A stretch of DNA of 64,000 nucleotides, taken from NCBI RefSeq assembly GCF_963259705.1, contig NC_081842.1, positions 41,044,796-41,108,795 on the forward strand, given 5' to 3'. This document shows, piece after piece, positions 1 to 11,480 of this stretch. This stretch comes from Myotis daubentonii. Lineage: Eukaryota; Chordata; Mammalia; Chiroptera; Vespertilionidae. The notes below the pieces were generated by a model, which worked only from the letters and a program-made list of their open reading frames with translations, did not search any database and had not been told where the DNA came from. The translations under genes and the position numbers were made by a program. Position 1 is the first letter of the stretch; each line of letters starts with the position of its first letter.

Positions 1-2848
1 TCTCAACCTTGGCTGCACAGGGCTCATATTTTTATATAAAACCATTCCTTCAGTATTTACTATGAGCCAAGGACTGGTTTTAAGTGATTTATATTTACTC
101 TTTTACTTAATTCACACACCCTAAAGTAAAGGTCTCTATTCCCATTTTAGTGGCCAATAAGCGAAGGCTCAAGCTCTTCTCTAGCACTGCACAGCCTCTT
201 AGAACCTCATGCTTCATAGACACTCAGTAACGAACTGATGGTGGAATGAATGCATTGGCCTGTTACACTTGCAGAGCACTTTCAATTTGCACATCCTTCT
301 CATGTACCGGGTCTTGTTTTATCCTTTCTTCTAGCAATCAAATCATTCTTTTTCCTCTTCCGAATTGGGAGGGACATGATTACTTTTCGATACAACTAAG
401 GGCCTTAAAATATTAATGTTTCTGAACAGAGGGAGAAGTGTTCCCCAGTTCTGTTTTTCCGACTGGCAAAGCCTTCCAAAGGGAGGAGGGAGACATTGAC
501 ACGGGCATGCCCACTTCCAAACAGCCCAAACCTGCTGCTTACTGTGCTCGATGCCTCGCTCCGAGTGGAAAGCCAAATGACAAGACAAAAGATGAAAGTC
601 AGTTTTGATGTGAAAGTCTGCTTTGGTGCCCTTTGGTGTCCTTGTAATCTTGGTCATAGATCGTTTCTATTAATTTAATGTAATTACTTTAATAGCGGTG
701 GGTATTATAAACAGACTGAGCATCCTGAATGCAAACAGTAGAAATTAAATTCGGTGTTTAGCTCAAAGGGTGTCTTTTTAAATTCCTTCTCCTCTTCGTC
801 GTCGTCTTCCTCCTCCTCTCCTTCTGTGTCTCTTCCTGAACGCAGGCAGCCAGAGATTCAGGCCCCCAGATTTCTCTCTGCAGAGTGTACTTTACCTTTT
901 GGATGGGACTTTAAAGACTTTAAACAGCTTGAGACTTATAGTTTGCCACAGGAGCATGTAGCAAATTCCTGTTTCTACTTTTTGAACCTGGAGCTGGAGT
1001 ATAAGAGCCCCGCGCAGGAAGTCGCAGGTGGTGGGAAAGGGGAAACAAGGTCATTTTCAACCATGTACATTGAGGTTGTACCTTTAAAGTCAATTCTAAA
1101 TTTAATTGAAAGCCGAGGGCAGAGAAGCCAAGATCGGAGCAATGTGGTGATTTATTCTGAAGCCTGTAAGAAGTCATGCGGCTGAATGTGGGATGAGCTG
1201 GGGCTTTAATAAAAATGGCACTGGGGAAGCCAGCGGGAAGAGGCACAAGAATGGAACTGGGTTAGATGAAGGATCTCCAGGCCTGAAAGGGAGCGGGGGT
1301 CTTGAGAGAGCAGTGTTTGCCCAAACTCTGCTGTTTTTACCATGATGGATGCACATAAGTAATTCACATCAAAAGGAAAAACCAGGAACAGACAGAAGCC
1401 ACCAAGACTCTTTAGACAGTGAATTTTTGCATGAAATCATTAAGGGGTTCCAAATTGCAAAAAGGCGACAGAATGAATGGCAATGAGAACTCATCTAATA
1501 TTATTTCTAGCTGAAGAAAAATGACATGTTTCTTTATTAAAGCACTACAGGACTTGACAGCAGAGCTCCCACACATTTCTATGGGTGTTATTGTCTCCTA
1601 AATTATATTGGACCATTGCTACAGAAAATCCATAACGTTCTCAGAATCAAATCTTCTCTGTTGACAAATGGTTTAGGAACAATCTTTCCAAGCTAAAAAA
1701 TAAAATAAAATAAAATTTTTTTAAAAGGCAACAGAAGCTTGTTAGCAGATGTTATATTGGAAAGAGAACTGGACTGGGCTGGGAATTGTACTTCCTGGGC
1801 TCTAGGGTCTTTGACGGGAGAGAGGGGCTGCTGGTCCCTCCAGTGGTAGAGACCACATGATCTGTTCCTCTGACTCTAATTTTTATAGGCTCTTCTCTTT
1901 AGATCAACTTCTCATCATAGTCAGCATCTCTATTATTATTAATTTTAATCTTATTGCAAACATATTACATATTCATTGCAGAAAACTCAGACAATGAAAA
2001 AAATCAAGAAGAAAATATACATTACTTGTAATCTCACCATCCAGAGATAACCACTGTTAACGTTTTGGTTATTATCACTCTGATTAAGATAGCATTCAAG
2101 GGACTAGGAAGGTTCTACATCAAATAACTAGGCACTGCTTCCTGTTGAGGAATAATGGTCCCATTCAGAATTGGGATGTGGTAGCAGTGGCTCTTTTAAA
2201 AATCTTTAGATGAATGATCCTTAGCTTTGAAAAAGTCCTGCCCTCACTGTATCTCTTCTTTCTAGTTGCCTGGTTTATGATGGATGTCAAGATCTGGCGT
2301 TACAGAGAAGGAACTACACACAAGGCTCTGCTTGGTCCTGTGACTCACGCGCTTGACTACCAACTTTCAATCACCACCAAGTTTTGAATACTTTCCTAGA
2401 GGAATTTAAGGGTTTGTGTGTGTGTGCTTTTTTGGTAATATTCGGATAAGGACTACATAGCAGTAATGAAAACCTAAAAATAATTGATATGTTGGAGCAC
2501 TGGACGTATAAATGAACTTTCTTCTAATTATGTCCCTTATTTTTGTCACAGTATCTGTGCAACAAATGAAAATAGTAAGAAAAAAGGTGATAGTGCAGAG
2601 GGGCGGAAAAGAAAGAGAACATGGGCATGAGGCAACTCTTTAGAAACAAGCATTTCTGTATATGGTAGACTTTCAGCTTCTATTTTATTTTATTCTAAAA
2701 TAAAAATGCTTTTGCATTTAACTTCACTAGATTAAAAAGTAAAGACCTGGATTCCAACCCCATTTTTAGTTAGGGCTTCATTTCCCTGAGCTTCAATCTT
2801 CTTGTCCATAATAATTCTCTTACTGAATTTATTGGTAAGTTGTAAAAC
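1..2848. other. stretch without a recognised gene
   Basis: Apart from a scrap resembling the start of a MER20-type hAT element at the left edge and an old LINE-like fragment near 1925-2095, I see no repeat or gene I can name. The longest open frames (for example 754-1185) are serine-rich or low complexity and show no family resemblance. A TAAT-rich cluster at about 668-700 could bind homeodomain proteins, but that is only a motif impression. Confidence 0.5.
1925..2095. repeat. old LINE-derived fragment, probably L1ME-type
   Basis: The stretch contains the phrase type 'aatctcaccatccagagataaccactgtt', which recurs in diverged form near 17080, 21730 and 62310. This marks it as an ancient dispersed repeat. 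Class assignment is from memory of such 3' UTR-like sequences and is uncertain. Confidence 0.35.
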
Positions 2849-3038
2849 AGTGGTTCTCAACCTTCTGGCCCTTTAAATACAATTCCTCATGTTGTGACCC
2901 AACCATAAAATTATTCTAGTTGCTACTTCATAACTGTAATGTTGCTACTGTTATGAATCGTAATGTAAATATCTGATATGCAGGATGGTCTTAGGCGACC
3001 CCTGTGAAAGGGTCGTTCGACCGCCAAAGGGGTCGCGA
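2849..3038 (+). mobile_element. SPIN-like hAT nonautonomous transposon, one end missing
   Basis: It begins with the terminal inverted repeat CAGTGGTTCTCAACCTT and runs through the characteristic 'ggtcttaggcgacccctgtgaaagggtcgttcgac' block. It stops at 'ggggtcgcgac', so the right terminal repeat (CCACAGGTTGAGAACCACTG in the copy at 15.3 kb) is lost. Interior and ends match SPIN space-invader hAT elements. Their patchy distribution among tetrapods is explained by horizontal transfer (established knowledge). Confidence 0.85.
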
Positions 3039-3261
3039 CAAATTCAAGTGAGGTATTATGTGAAGAAAATGTTATCTAGGATTCTAAGATATGGCGTTTT
3101 AGAATTATATTTGACAATTAGAATCACTCTGATTAGCCAGAGAATTTCCAAAGGTTCTAGGAAATTTCCCTCAGGATACTGTTGGTTCTGTGACAGCTGG
3201 TGGTGTTTCATTTCTTTCTTTCAGGAAATCAAGGTAAACCCATGTGAATTTAGGGATAGAT

Positions 3262-3455
3262 TTTGGAGTCCCATGTTTGGGAAGCTTTGGATAAGTAACT
3301 TAGGCTCACTGAGCCTCAGTTTCCTGATCTGTAAATTGGGGATAGTAAAACCTACCTTGCAGGGCTGCTAAAAAATTAGAAATAATGTGTGTAAAGCCCC
3401 AAGCACTGAGTTAGCCACACATAAGTACCCAATCTATGGTGGCTGTTATTGTTAT
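3262..3455 (+). repeat. MIR SINE
   Basis: Core features of mammalian-wide interspersed repeats are visible in order: 'taacttaggctcactgagcctcagtttcctgatctgtaaattggggat', then the 'agcactgagttagcc' tail region. Diverged, as expected for an ancient SINE. Confidence 0.85.
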
Positions 3456-3934
3456 AACAGGATCGATATAAAAAATATTCTCCTTCAGCTCCCCACTCCC
3501 ACAGTTCAGATGTAGAAATCAAGGGTGTGTTGCTTAGAAGCTCCTGATACGTTGTCCTTCCAGCCCTTGAGAAAATGTCCTAACCCAGCACCCTAGGAGC
3601 AAGGCCAATATTTCAGTCTTCTAAGGGCTTTTGCTTGCTGATGATTCCGTTCTTAAGAGTCACTTAGCAAACACAGTCAAGGCAGAGTTTAGCTTTTCCA
3701 GCGAAGTGGAACTCTGTGATAAACTATCAGCCTGGAGTTAAGACTAAAGAAAAACAAGGCCATGTACCAACCCCACACCAGGAGAAATATACTCATGATC
3801 AAGAGATTTCTGCCAGCATGTTATGCTTCTGGTTGCTTATTCAGAAGCACGTCTTGGGCACTAATTATGCATTATCCAGAACTGGGCTGGCTCTGGGATA
3901 CAAGGCTGAGGGGCAGTGTTCACTGTGATAACTC

Positions 3935-4190
3935 AACCTCCAGGCTGGGAGTTAGAGGGACATGGGTTTGAATCCCCAGTTTAGCAGCTTAAGTGACCAC
4001 TGCTCCACTTACTAGCTGAGTGGCATTGCACAAGCTGAGCAGCCTCTCTGAAAAATCAGTTTTTACACTGGTACATCAGATAAAAACAAAGGGTCTGTTT
4101 CATAGACAAAAGAATGAACTGAGAACATGAATGAAAGGGCCTGGGTCTGGCGCAGAATAGGTACTCAGAAAACGATGGTTGTGATTGGTA
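3935..4190 (+). repeat. MIR SINE
   Basis: Contains 'gggtttgaatccccag', 'cacttactagctgagtggcattg' and the 'tactcagaaaacgatgg' end. These are the tRNA-like head, core and tail of a MIR in this orientation. Confidence 0.8.
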
Positions 4191-5045
4191 GTGATGAGAT
4201 GAAGTCGTCATCTCTGAGGAGTGTGCCGCAGAGTAGCAGGGGAAGTGTACAAAGTTCTGAATGAAAGTGCGTGCTCACAGCGCTGCACTATTATGAAGGC
4301 AGACGCAATAAAGCTTATATGCAGAGGGTAAGGTCAGGGAAGGCACAAAGAGGAACATTTGAGCCTCACCTTGATAGACAGGCAACATTTCTCCCAGAGG
4401 AAAGGGAGAGCGGGAGGTCCAGGCAGAGGGGGAAGCACAGGCAGGCATATGGGCAGAGAGCACCAGGCTGGACAGGGACGCTGTCCTGTGTTCTGAGTGC
4501 AGAACTGTCTCATGGTTCAGAATGGTGGGCAATGGAAGGGCAGTCCTGCTCTAGCCTGGAGGTGGCTTTGTGCCCCCAAAGCCACTGGCCTTGGTTTCTG
4601 GAGCAAGAGACAGACAATGACGTTATGCGGAACACCCTCCATTTGCCCCTCCAGGGCCATCCTTCACTCACCTCCTCCTGCCTGTGACCTAGGGGCTGGC
4701 CCTTTGTGGACCGTATCGGTGATCTACTTCGTCCCCCAGCTTCCAGAAGTGTTTGGCCAACGGGACACAGGGGAGAAATGAAAAGGAAGTAAGCTGAGAA
4801 TGAGGTATTTATTTCCTTGACAAAAGATCACAGCACCTATCAGGTGGCCTTCACACATAGCCCTCTCCCCCCTGGGATCACTAATCACTCCCTCTGCCAC
4901 AGCCTCCCGCTGACACTGGCACCAAGGTCTGAAACCATCTCTTATTGTTTACAAATAGTCCTTTTATTACCTCTCCCTAAATTATCCAATTTGAGGTACT
5001 AAATGATCCCTGCTGGGCTCCTGACCGATACATAACTTAAGTAAT
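4191..5045. other. stretch without a recognised gene
   Basis: Two overlapping open frames of 138 and 94 codons lie on the plus strand (4271-4781). Neither has recognisable domains, and both are interrupted quickly in every extension. I regard them as chance frames in GC-richer DNA. Confidence 0.4.
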
Positions 5046-5059
5046 AAAATCAATGTGTT

Positions 5060-5279
5060 GCCCTAACTGGTTTGGCTCAGTGGATAGAGCGTCAGCCTGT
5101 GAACTAAAAGGTCCCAGGTTCGATTCCGGTCAAGGGCACATGCCTGGGCTGTGGGCTTGATCCCCAGTGGGGGACTTGTAGGAGGCAGCCGAGCAATGAT
5201 TCTCTCATCATGGATGTTTCTCTCTCTCTCTCTCTCCCTCTTCCTTCCTCTCTGAAATCAATAAAAATATATTTTTAAA
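5060..5279 (+). mobile_element. Ves SINE with 14-bp target duplication
   Basis: tRNA-derived head (ccctaactggtttggctcag), B-box-like 'ggttcgattcc', CT-rich middle and A-rich tail. Flanked by the exact direct repeat aaaatcaatgtgtt at 5046-5059 and 5280-5293, the mark of LINE-mediated insertion. Confidence 0.95.
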
Positions 5280-5299
5280 AAAATCAATGTGTTTATGGG

Positions 5300-6904
5300 G
5301 GAAGGCTAGGGCACAGAGACCATGGCACTCATGCCAAAAGACATGAAGTTCCAGGGCATGTAACTTATATAAAGAGCAATGGTTTGTTCATTCCTTTGCG
5401 GCTACTAGCCTGGAGCCACATGGAAACGGGGCCTGGCCTGGGAGAGTGTCCTCAGCTTGAGTCTAAGTGAGCCATTCATGACATGATTGAAGGGGGACAT
5501 GGTGAAACGCTGTTCCCCATCTCAGTGGGTGGACTGACTTCAAGAGGACGGCCTTGAAATGAGCTGTCTCATGTCAAGATTGTTCTTATTAGAATAGCTA
5601 CAGAGGAGAGACAGAAGGTGGAAGTGACTGTGGGTGACAGATGTGGCAGACTTAGGAAGAAAAAGCCCTCCTTTTAGGCCTGTTTTTCTTTACAAGGAGC
5701 CAATAGAGTTTCGCTCCCTCACCTCTGTCCTGCCCCTTCTCCCAGGTATGGAGGGACCATCTACTCTCTCTCTCTCCTCTCCCGTCTATCCTGGGGTCTG
5801 GGAAGGACGGGATGCAACCATTTACTTGTTATGGCTTTCCCCATCTGTAATGAAAACATATGTTTCCTATTGCAAGAATTTTAGACAGCAGGGAAGAGGA
5901 GGGAGAGATGGTGAGAGAATCGAGGGTAGAGAGGACTAAGTGACTTCCACTGAGCAGTAATTATAGTGGGGAGTGGAAGACCATTCTCAGACCTCGGAGG
6001 CATAGCTGGAGGCATTTCATTCAATAATTATATCGTATTGAGAGCTGCATATGCAGGGCACTGCTGGGCTTTGGAGTCAAGGGAGGATAGTATGGGGAGA
6101 AGGATGAGGCCCAGGATTTGCTTCGGGGTACACATATGTGAGTGGGTGAAGGAACTGAGGTAGGGATTTAGAAAACAAAGAGATGAGATTGGGTTGTGGG
6201 AACTGGACCTTAGAGACAGTATCTGAATTGGGTCTTGAAAGATGGTAGTCATGGAAGTAATGGGATTTCTGGGCTCTCTTCCCGCTCCTGCCCCCTCCCT
6301 TGCCCAGCCCCTCCAAAGCAACAAACCTGTTTCATTGTGTGTAGAGAACACTTTCAAATTTTGATGAAAAGTATTACATAAATAAAATTTACCCAGGATA
6401 TGCTTCAGGGTACACGTGGTCTAGGACAAATTACATTTTGCATACGCTTTCTTCATCATCTGACGCACACCAGCAATAAATAAATATTTGCTTCTAATTA
6501 CAGAATTAATATCAATACTTTTTTATCATTAAATAATTCAAGATTATCGGTACAACAGATCAGTTTCAAGTTTCCTTTGAAACCACACACACTCCAAATC
6601 TATATTTACTTCTAGGAATCTATTGTCCCGTGTGTGGGTCTGTGGTTCCATCATGATGGTATCTTACTGTGTGTTCCTTCTACAGTCTGCATTTATCACT
6701 CTCTATATCTAGGAACCCATTCTGAGATGCTTCACAGAGATCTACCCTTATTCTTTCTAATCCTGTCTGTCATTTGTTTCTAGAGGTAGTTTTGGAAACA
6801 CTTTTTCTAACTCTTTCGGAAACTTTCCTAATGATAAAAATCACCGATAGGTGTTCAGGATCATTACCAAGACGGTCTGTTTCCACAGGACTGCGAAGGG
6901 GGTT
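5300..6904. other. stretch without a recognised gene
   Basis: I found no gene and no repeat I can name. Open frames here are short (79-109 codons) and overlap on both strands. Confidence 0.4.
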
Positions 6905-6917
6905 GAAGAAATTATTT

Positions 6918-6919
<2 letters not shown>

Positions 6920-6959
<40 letters not shown>

Positions 6960-7164
6960 TTTATTGATTTTTTACAGAGAGGAAGGGAGAGAGATAGAGA
7001 GTTAGAAACATCGATGAGAGAGAAACATTGATCAGCCGCCTCCTGCACATCTCCTACTGGGGATATGCCCGCAACCCAGGTACATGCCCTTGACCGGAAT
7101 CGAACCTGGGACCTTTCAGTCCGCAGGCCGACGCTCTATCCACTGAGCCAAACCGGTTTCGGCA
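6920..7164 (-). mobile_element. Ves SINE with 15-bp target duplication
   Basis: Antisense copy starting with a T-run of about 30 bases (its poly(A) tail) and ending in 'ccaaaccggtttcggc'. Direct repeats gaagaaattattttc flank it at 6905-6919 and 7165-7179. The exact duplication and long A tail suggest a young copy. Confidence 0.95.
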
Positions 7165-7647
7165 GAAGAAATTATTTTCAAACAACAACCCAGGTGATTT
7201 TATTATTCTGCAAGTTTAGAAACACTCTCATGGCTTATCTATTTCTTATCAAAGGACATTTAGGTAGCTCGAATTGTTGACATTACAAACAATGCTGTAG
7301 TGCACACTCTTGTATATTCTTCCTAGTGCACATGTGTTTTTCTGAGGTTGAAGCTGAGGAAATTGAATTGATGGGTTATGTGGTGTGTATATTTTATTAG
7401 GTACTGATAAATTGCCTTTTAATGTGGCTGTAGCAATGTATGGTTCAATCACGGTCTCAATATTCTTATTCCTTTCTGAGAGAGAGAAAACAACATATAT
7501 TTAAAAAGAACTCATAAACAAAACCTGGTCAGTACTATTGTAGATTTGCACTTTATGAGCTATTATTTGCATTGGATATTTTCCCCTTTTTAAATAACTT
7601 TTTAGGGACACATCCAGTATAGACACTAGATCCACTAGTGTCTTTTT

Positions 7648-7682
7648 TAAATAAGGTTTTTAAAAAATTGATTTCAGAGAGA

Positions 7683-7730
<48 letters not shown>

Positions 7731-7866
7731 TCAATGATGAGAGAGAATCACTGATCGGCTGCCTCCTGCACACCCCTACTGGGGATCGAGCCTGCTCTGA
7801 CCAGGAATTGAATCATAACCCCTTGATTCATGGGTCAATGCTCCACCACTGAGCCGCTGGCCGGGC
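7648..7866 (-). mobile_element. Ves SINE with internal GA microsatellite
   Basis: Antisense Ves with the CT-rich region expanded to a (GA)n run at about 7684-7726. Body then reads through 'ctggggatcgagcctgc' to 'gagccgctggccgggc'. Confidence 0.9.
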
Positions 7867-7942
7867 TGAATATCTTCCTTTTAAGAACCACTACAAAAAC
7901 TCTATATCTCCAAAATCTAGTACAATCTTTTATTTACATAAA

Positions 7943-8038
7943 TATTTTTAAAATATATTTTTATTGATTTTAGAGAGGGAGAGGGAGAAAGATAGAAACA
8001 TCAACGATGAGAATCATTGATTGGCTGCCTCCTGCATG
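7943..8038 (-). mobile_element. truncated Ves SINE
   Basis: Only the tail half is present (from 'tttttattgattttagagagg' to 'ggctgcctcctgcatgg'). The tRNA-like head is missing. Confidence 0.8.
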
Positions 8039-8252
8039 GAACCTCACATAATACTTGTCTAAAAGTGTTTATAGACCCAATGAAAACACAGCCCTAGGTC
8101 GTTTTGGTATGAACAGAGGCAACTTCCTTGAACCATCCTCCCATTTATTGCAGCAATCTGGAGACCCTAAAATGCCCATGGTTGCTCAAACTATCATTAC
8201 TTCTATGCACAGCTGTGATTGCAAACATTTTGCCCTTCTGTGGCTGGAGGTG

Positions 8253-8814
8253 TGTGGCCAGAGGAGACAGCCTGCCATGTCCGGGAGTCTCCTGCCTAAC
8301 AGCTGTCCATCCTTGCTGCTTGACACAGTCGCTGCAGGGAAGAAATATCTGCAGAGCATATGTTTCAAGGGACCTGGCATATATGGCATACTGTTCTTAA
8401 TATGTTTGCTCACCTTCTTGGTGCTATGTGTTTTAACCAAGGTCACCTCTCTGAGAAAGGCCGTTTCCCCAGGTAGGGATTTTTCCCTGAAGTTAGGGAG
8501 GGAATAAAACCTCTTAACTAAATGCCAGGCGGGTAGTTAATCACTTTTAACTACAAACAATCACCCTTAAGCTACATAATCTTTACTCCCTGGAATGGAG
8601 ATAAGAAACACCCTAACCTTTGGAATAGAAATTGACAGGATTAAAATCAACTGGTATAAATACAGATGTAACAAGACAATAAAAGACAGAACTTGGCTGG
8701 AGATCCTGGCTAGGCTGCTGATCAACTGAACGCTGTCTCTGTGTCATTCCTTCTTCGCCGACTCCGTCCACACCTTTGGGGACCCCTGGACCTGCTGGGG
8801 TTGGATGCCAACAC
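8253..8814 (+). mobile_element. probable endogenous retrovirus solo LTR
   Basis: The segment starts TGTGGCC, has a TATA-like box (tataaatac, about 8655) and AATAAA at 8678-8683. A pyrimidine-rich U5-like part ends 'ggatgccaacaca'. This arrangement is LTR-like and the U5 resembles class II (beta-type) LTRs. No clean target duplication was found, so the exact ends are uncertain. No gag, pol or env follows. Confidence 0.5.
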
Positions 8815-11140
8815 ACCATCCCTGCCCTCGGGGAGCAGGCGGTTATTAGTGTAGATAGACACAATCTCCCTGCAGGGCGATAAGCTCTGGAGACCTGCGT
8901 GAGCTAGAGCCCAGAGCTGGAGCACTAGGCGGGAGGAAGCGGTTGGCTGGGGAGGGGTGGCCAAAAGAAGTGAGCTTTGAAAACTGACTACGAGTTAGCG
9001 GAGTTAGCCACGTGAAGGTGAGATCAAGAAGAGCCTTCCAGGCCAGAGGTTGCAAACTGGCAGCTGGCTTTAGGTCGACAGGTGTGTTTTGACTTTTCAC
9101 AATTGAATCACTTGCCAATGTTTAGAAATGGTGAGATTTCACACGAATATGAAGATTTCTGAGTTCTCCTGAAAAACTGGAAGATCTGGAGGCCGGGCCC
9201 CCTCCTTCCTGCCTCACCCCAGTTTCTGGACCTGGGTGAGGGCTACCCCCTCCAAATGGGACAGCTCACTGGTGTGTGGGGAGTTTGCTTCTCATCTCTC
9301 GCAGAGGGGCTTGAGCAGCAAGGAAACAACATGGAGTTTGTACTGACAGCTGTTTGCTGTTGCTCAGAGGTAAAGTTTCTGACACAGAGCCTCTGAAAAG
9401 AGGCCAAGTAAAGTGATTAAACATCTCAGTGGGTTTATCGATGGCCATTTGATTATATGAAATGACAGCAGAATAATTATGAGGAAGGGAGATAGTAAGA
9501 ACTATTTCCTCTTTCTGATTGATTTTTCACCTCACATGAAGGCGAGTTTCCTTTACCTTGATTTATCTATGTCCTAAGTGTGAAATTTGTATAGTTTAAA
9601 ACAACTTTGAAAAGTACCGAGGCCCAGGCCAGTTATATAGAACCCAGACATCGGAGTGGTTTTGAAAACCCCAGGTGACTACTGAGTAGCTAATTTTGAG
9701 AACTAGAGGCCTGGCATCCACCTTTTCCTCTCACTTCAGCTCCGGAAGCACAGGCTCACCTCCAGGGACTTGCAAATCCATGGCAATGAGGTTCTTCACA
9801 TGTCACCTTCCAGACTGTGGGAAAGGAGCTCCCGCTTGAGGGCCATGTGTTCATCCGTCTGACTCAGGAAAGCCCAGTGCTAAACCCCGGAGAGGAACCA
9901 TGGCTCTGCATGCGAAGAGACTGCTGCTTTCTGGCACCTGAAGCACTTTAACCTGGGGCTTCTGACAATGTCAGTGATGGGTGTGCTATAACTATCCCGG
10001 CTGACAGAGTGTGGCTTAGTGCCCATGAGTTGTAAAAACATGGAACCAACAGGCTCTGAACTAAAGATATCTGAATTAATTTTTTTTTTAAAAAAAAGAA
10101 AGATAGGGAAATAGAGAAGGAAAGGCAGGAAAGAAGGAAGGGAGGGGAGCTATCTCCCTCTATTCTACTGACTTGTTCAGCATTTTAATTAGGTTTCTTT
10201 CTCGAAGATAGCAAGTTTGTGAATTTGGCCACAAACTTGGATGTCTGGGTTCTTTTGGATGACTGATGTGTATAACACTCCGTATGTAGAATACTTGTTT
10301 CAGCATCATCCAGAAACAACTTTTCATAAAATTACTTCTGTGAAAAAGGACTGCTGAAAAACATCTCCAACTATTTAAGTTCAATCTATACATTTGATGA
10401 AAGCACTGAATTCTTTAGTCCCCAGGAGAAAATATCTGTGAAGATCGTAGCCTCTGCCTGCGAATAGTAATTCATTGTAACAGTACTTATTGGCCAACAT
10501 ACAAATGGATCATTGGCTAAAAACAATGAAGAGTGAAAACTTCCTGAACGTTTTTTTCCTCTCAGTCATTTCATGTCTTGGAGCTGAAGGTATCTTTCTG
10601 TGAGATTTAAAACTGAACATGTATGAGCTCCAAATTCAGCAGCTCTAACTTCTCTGCTAAGACAATGTTTGGATGTCACTCATGTCTGGGGCAGATCACA
10701 CACTGTTTGGAAGAAAATGAGTCAAGATAATGTCTTATATCAGGCAAACTTGGCAGTCACTGGTTGAAGAACTTTTGGAGCAAATCAGAATGTTGAATTG
10801 TCTTCAGCTTTAAAAAAGATTTTGTTTTAACACATGGAAGCTGAAGCAAAAAATAATACAGTAGGAGCTGTGTGTCTATCAGAGTGACTGACAGATTGAA
10901 ATTCTCTAGAAAAATAGATTATTTTCCCTCAAAGAGAGTAAAGTTTTGGTTTTCAAAGTCAATCAGAAAACTAACAATTTATACAGGAGAGGAATCAGCT
11001 TCTCTTTTTGAGACAGTATATTTCTAATGATTTTTATGGAGACTATAATAAGGATCAAGAAAGAAAAGACTGATATGGACATGTTTTTAGCTAGCAGATT
11101 GAAAAGAAATAATGGCATGAAATAAAATTTTTTATACTGA
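8815..11140. other. stretch without a recognised gene
   Basis: Low repeat content and no convincing coding potential. An A/T-rich and purine-rich run (about 10081-10148) is the only simple-sequence feature. Parts of 10.4-10.9 kb look like unique, possibly conserved non-coding DNA, but this cannot be judged without alignment. Confidence 0.4.
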
Positions 11141-11480
11141 CAAAGTTCTCATTTATTTTATTTTATTTTTATTTTTTTATTTTTTGGCCTTTGAAATTGT
11201 CTTTATTTCTGAACATTCCTTTACAACCATCCACCCCAGGGTTAACTCTCACAGATGCACCTTGAGCCCAAATCCCCACCCCTCCTCAAGCAAATCAGAT
11301 TCATGTTTCTGATTGTAGGACACTTTGCCTTTGAGGTTCCTGGAACTCCCCAACCTTTGCCCCTGCAATCCTGTTCCCGGGCTGGGTCCCTCCCTTTCCC
11401 CATTCACACTGAGCATGAACCTGAAACGTGAGTGGCCCCTGCATACTGCACCCTAGTCCGAGGTTTCAGCTTCCAGGGGC

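Noticed and set aside
754..1185. 143-codon frame with a serine run
   Set aside because: The serine run is a CTT/TCG/TCC simple repeat; no domain, splice or poly(A) evidence supports a gene.
5060..5160. tRNA gene candidates
   Set aside because: The tRNA-like sequences with A- and B-box motifs here and at about 30 other sites are heads of Ves SINEs, with CT-rich bodies, A tails and target duplications.
8055..8507. 150-codon frame with a hydrophobic stretch resembling a membrane segment
   Set aside because: It runs from unique DNA into the probable LTR without any start or splice context. The hydrophobic part is LTR sequence, and no viral envelope gene is recognisable.
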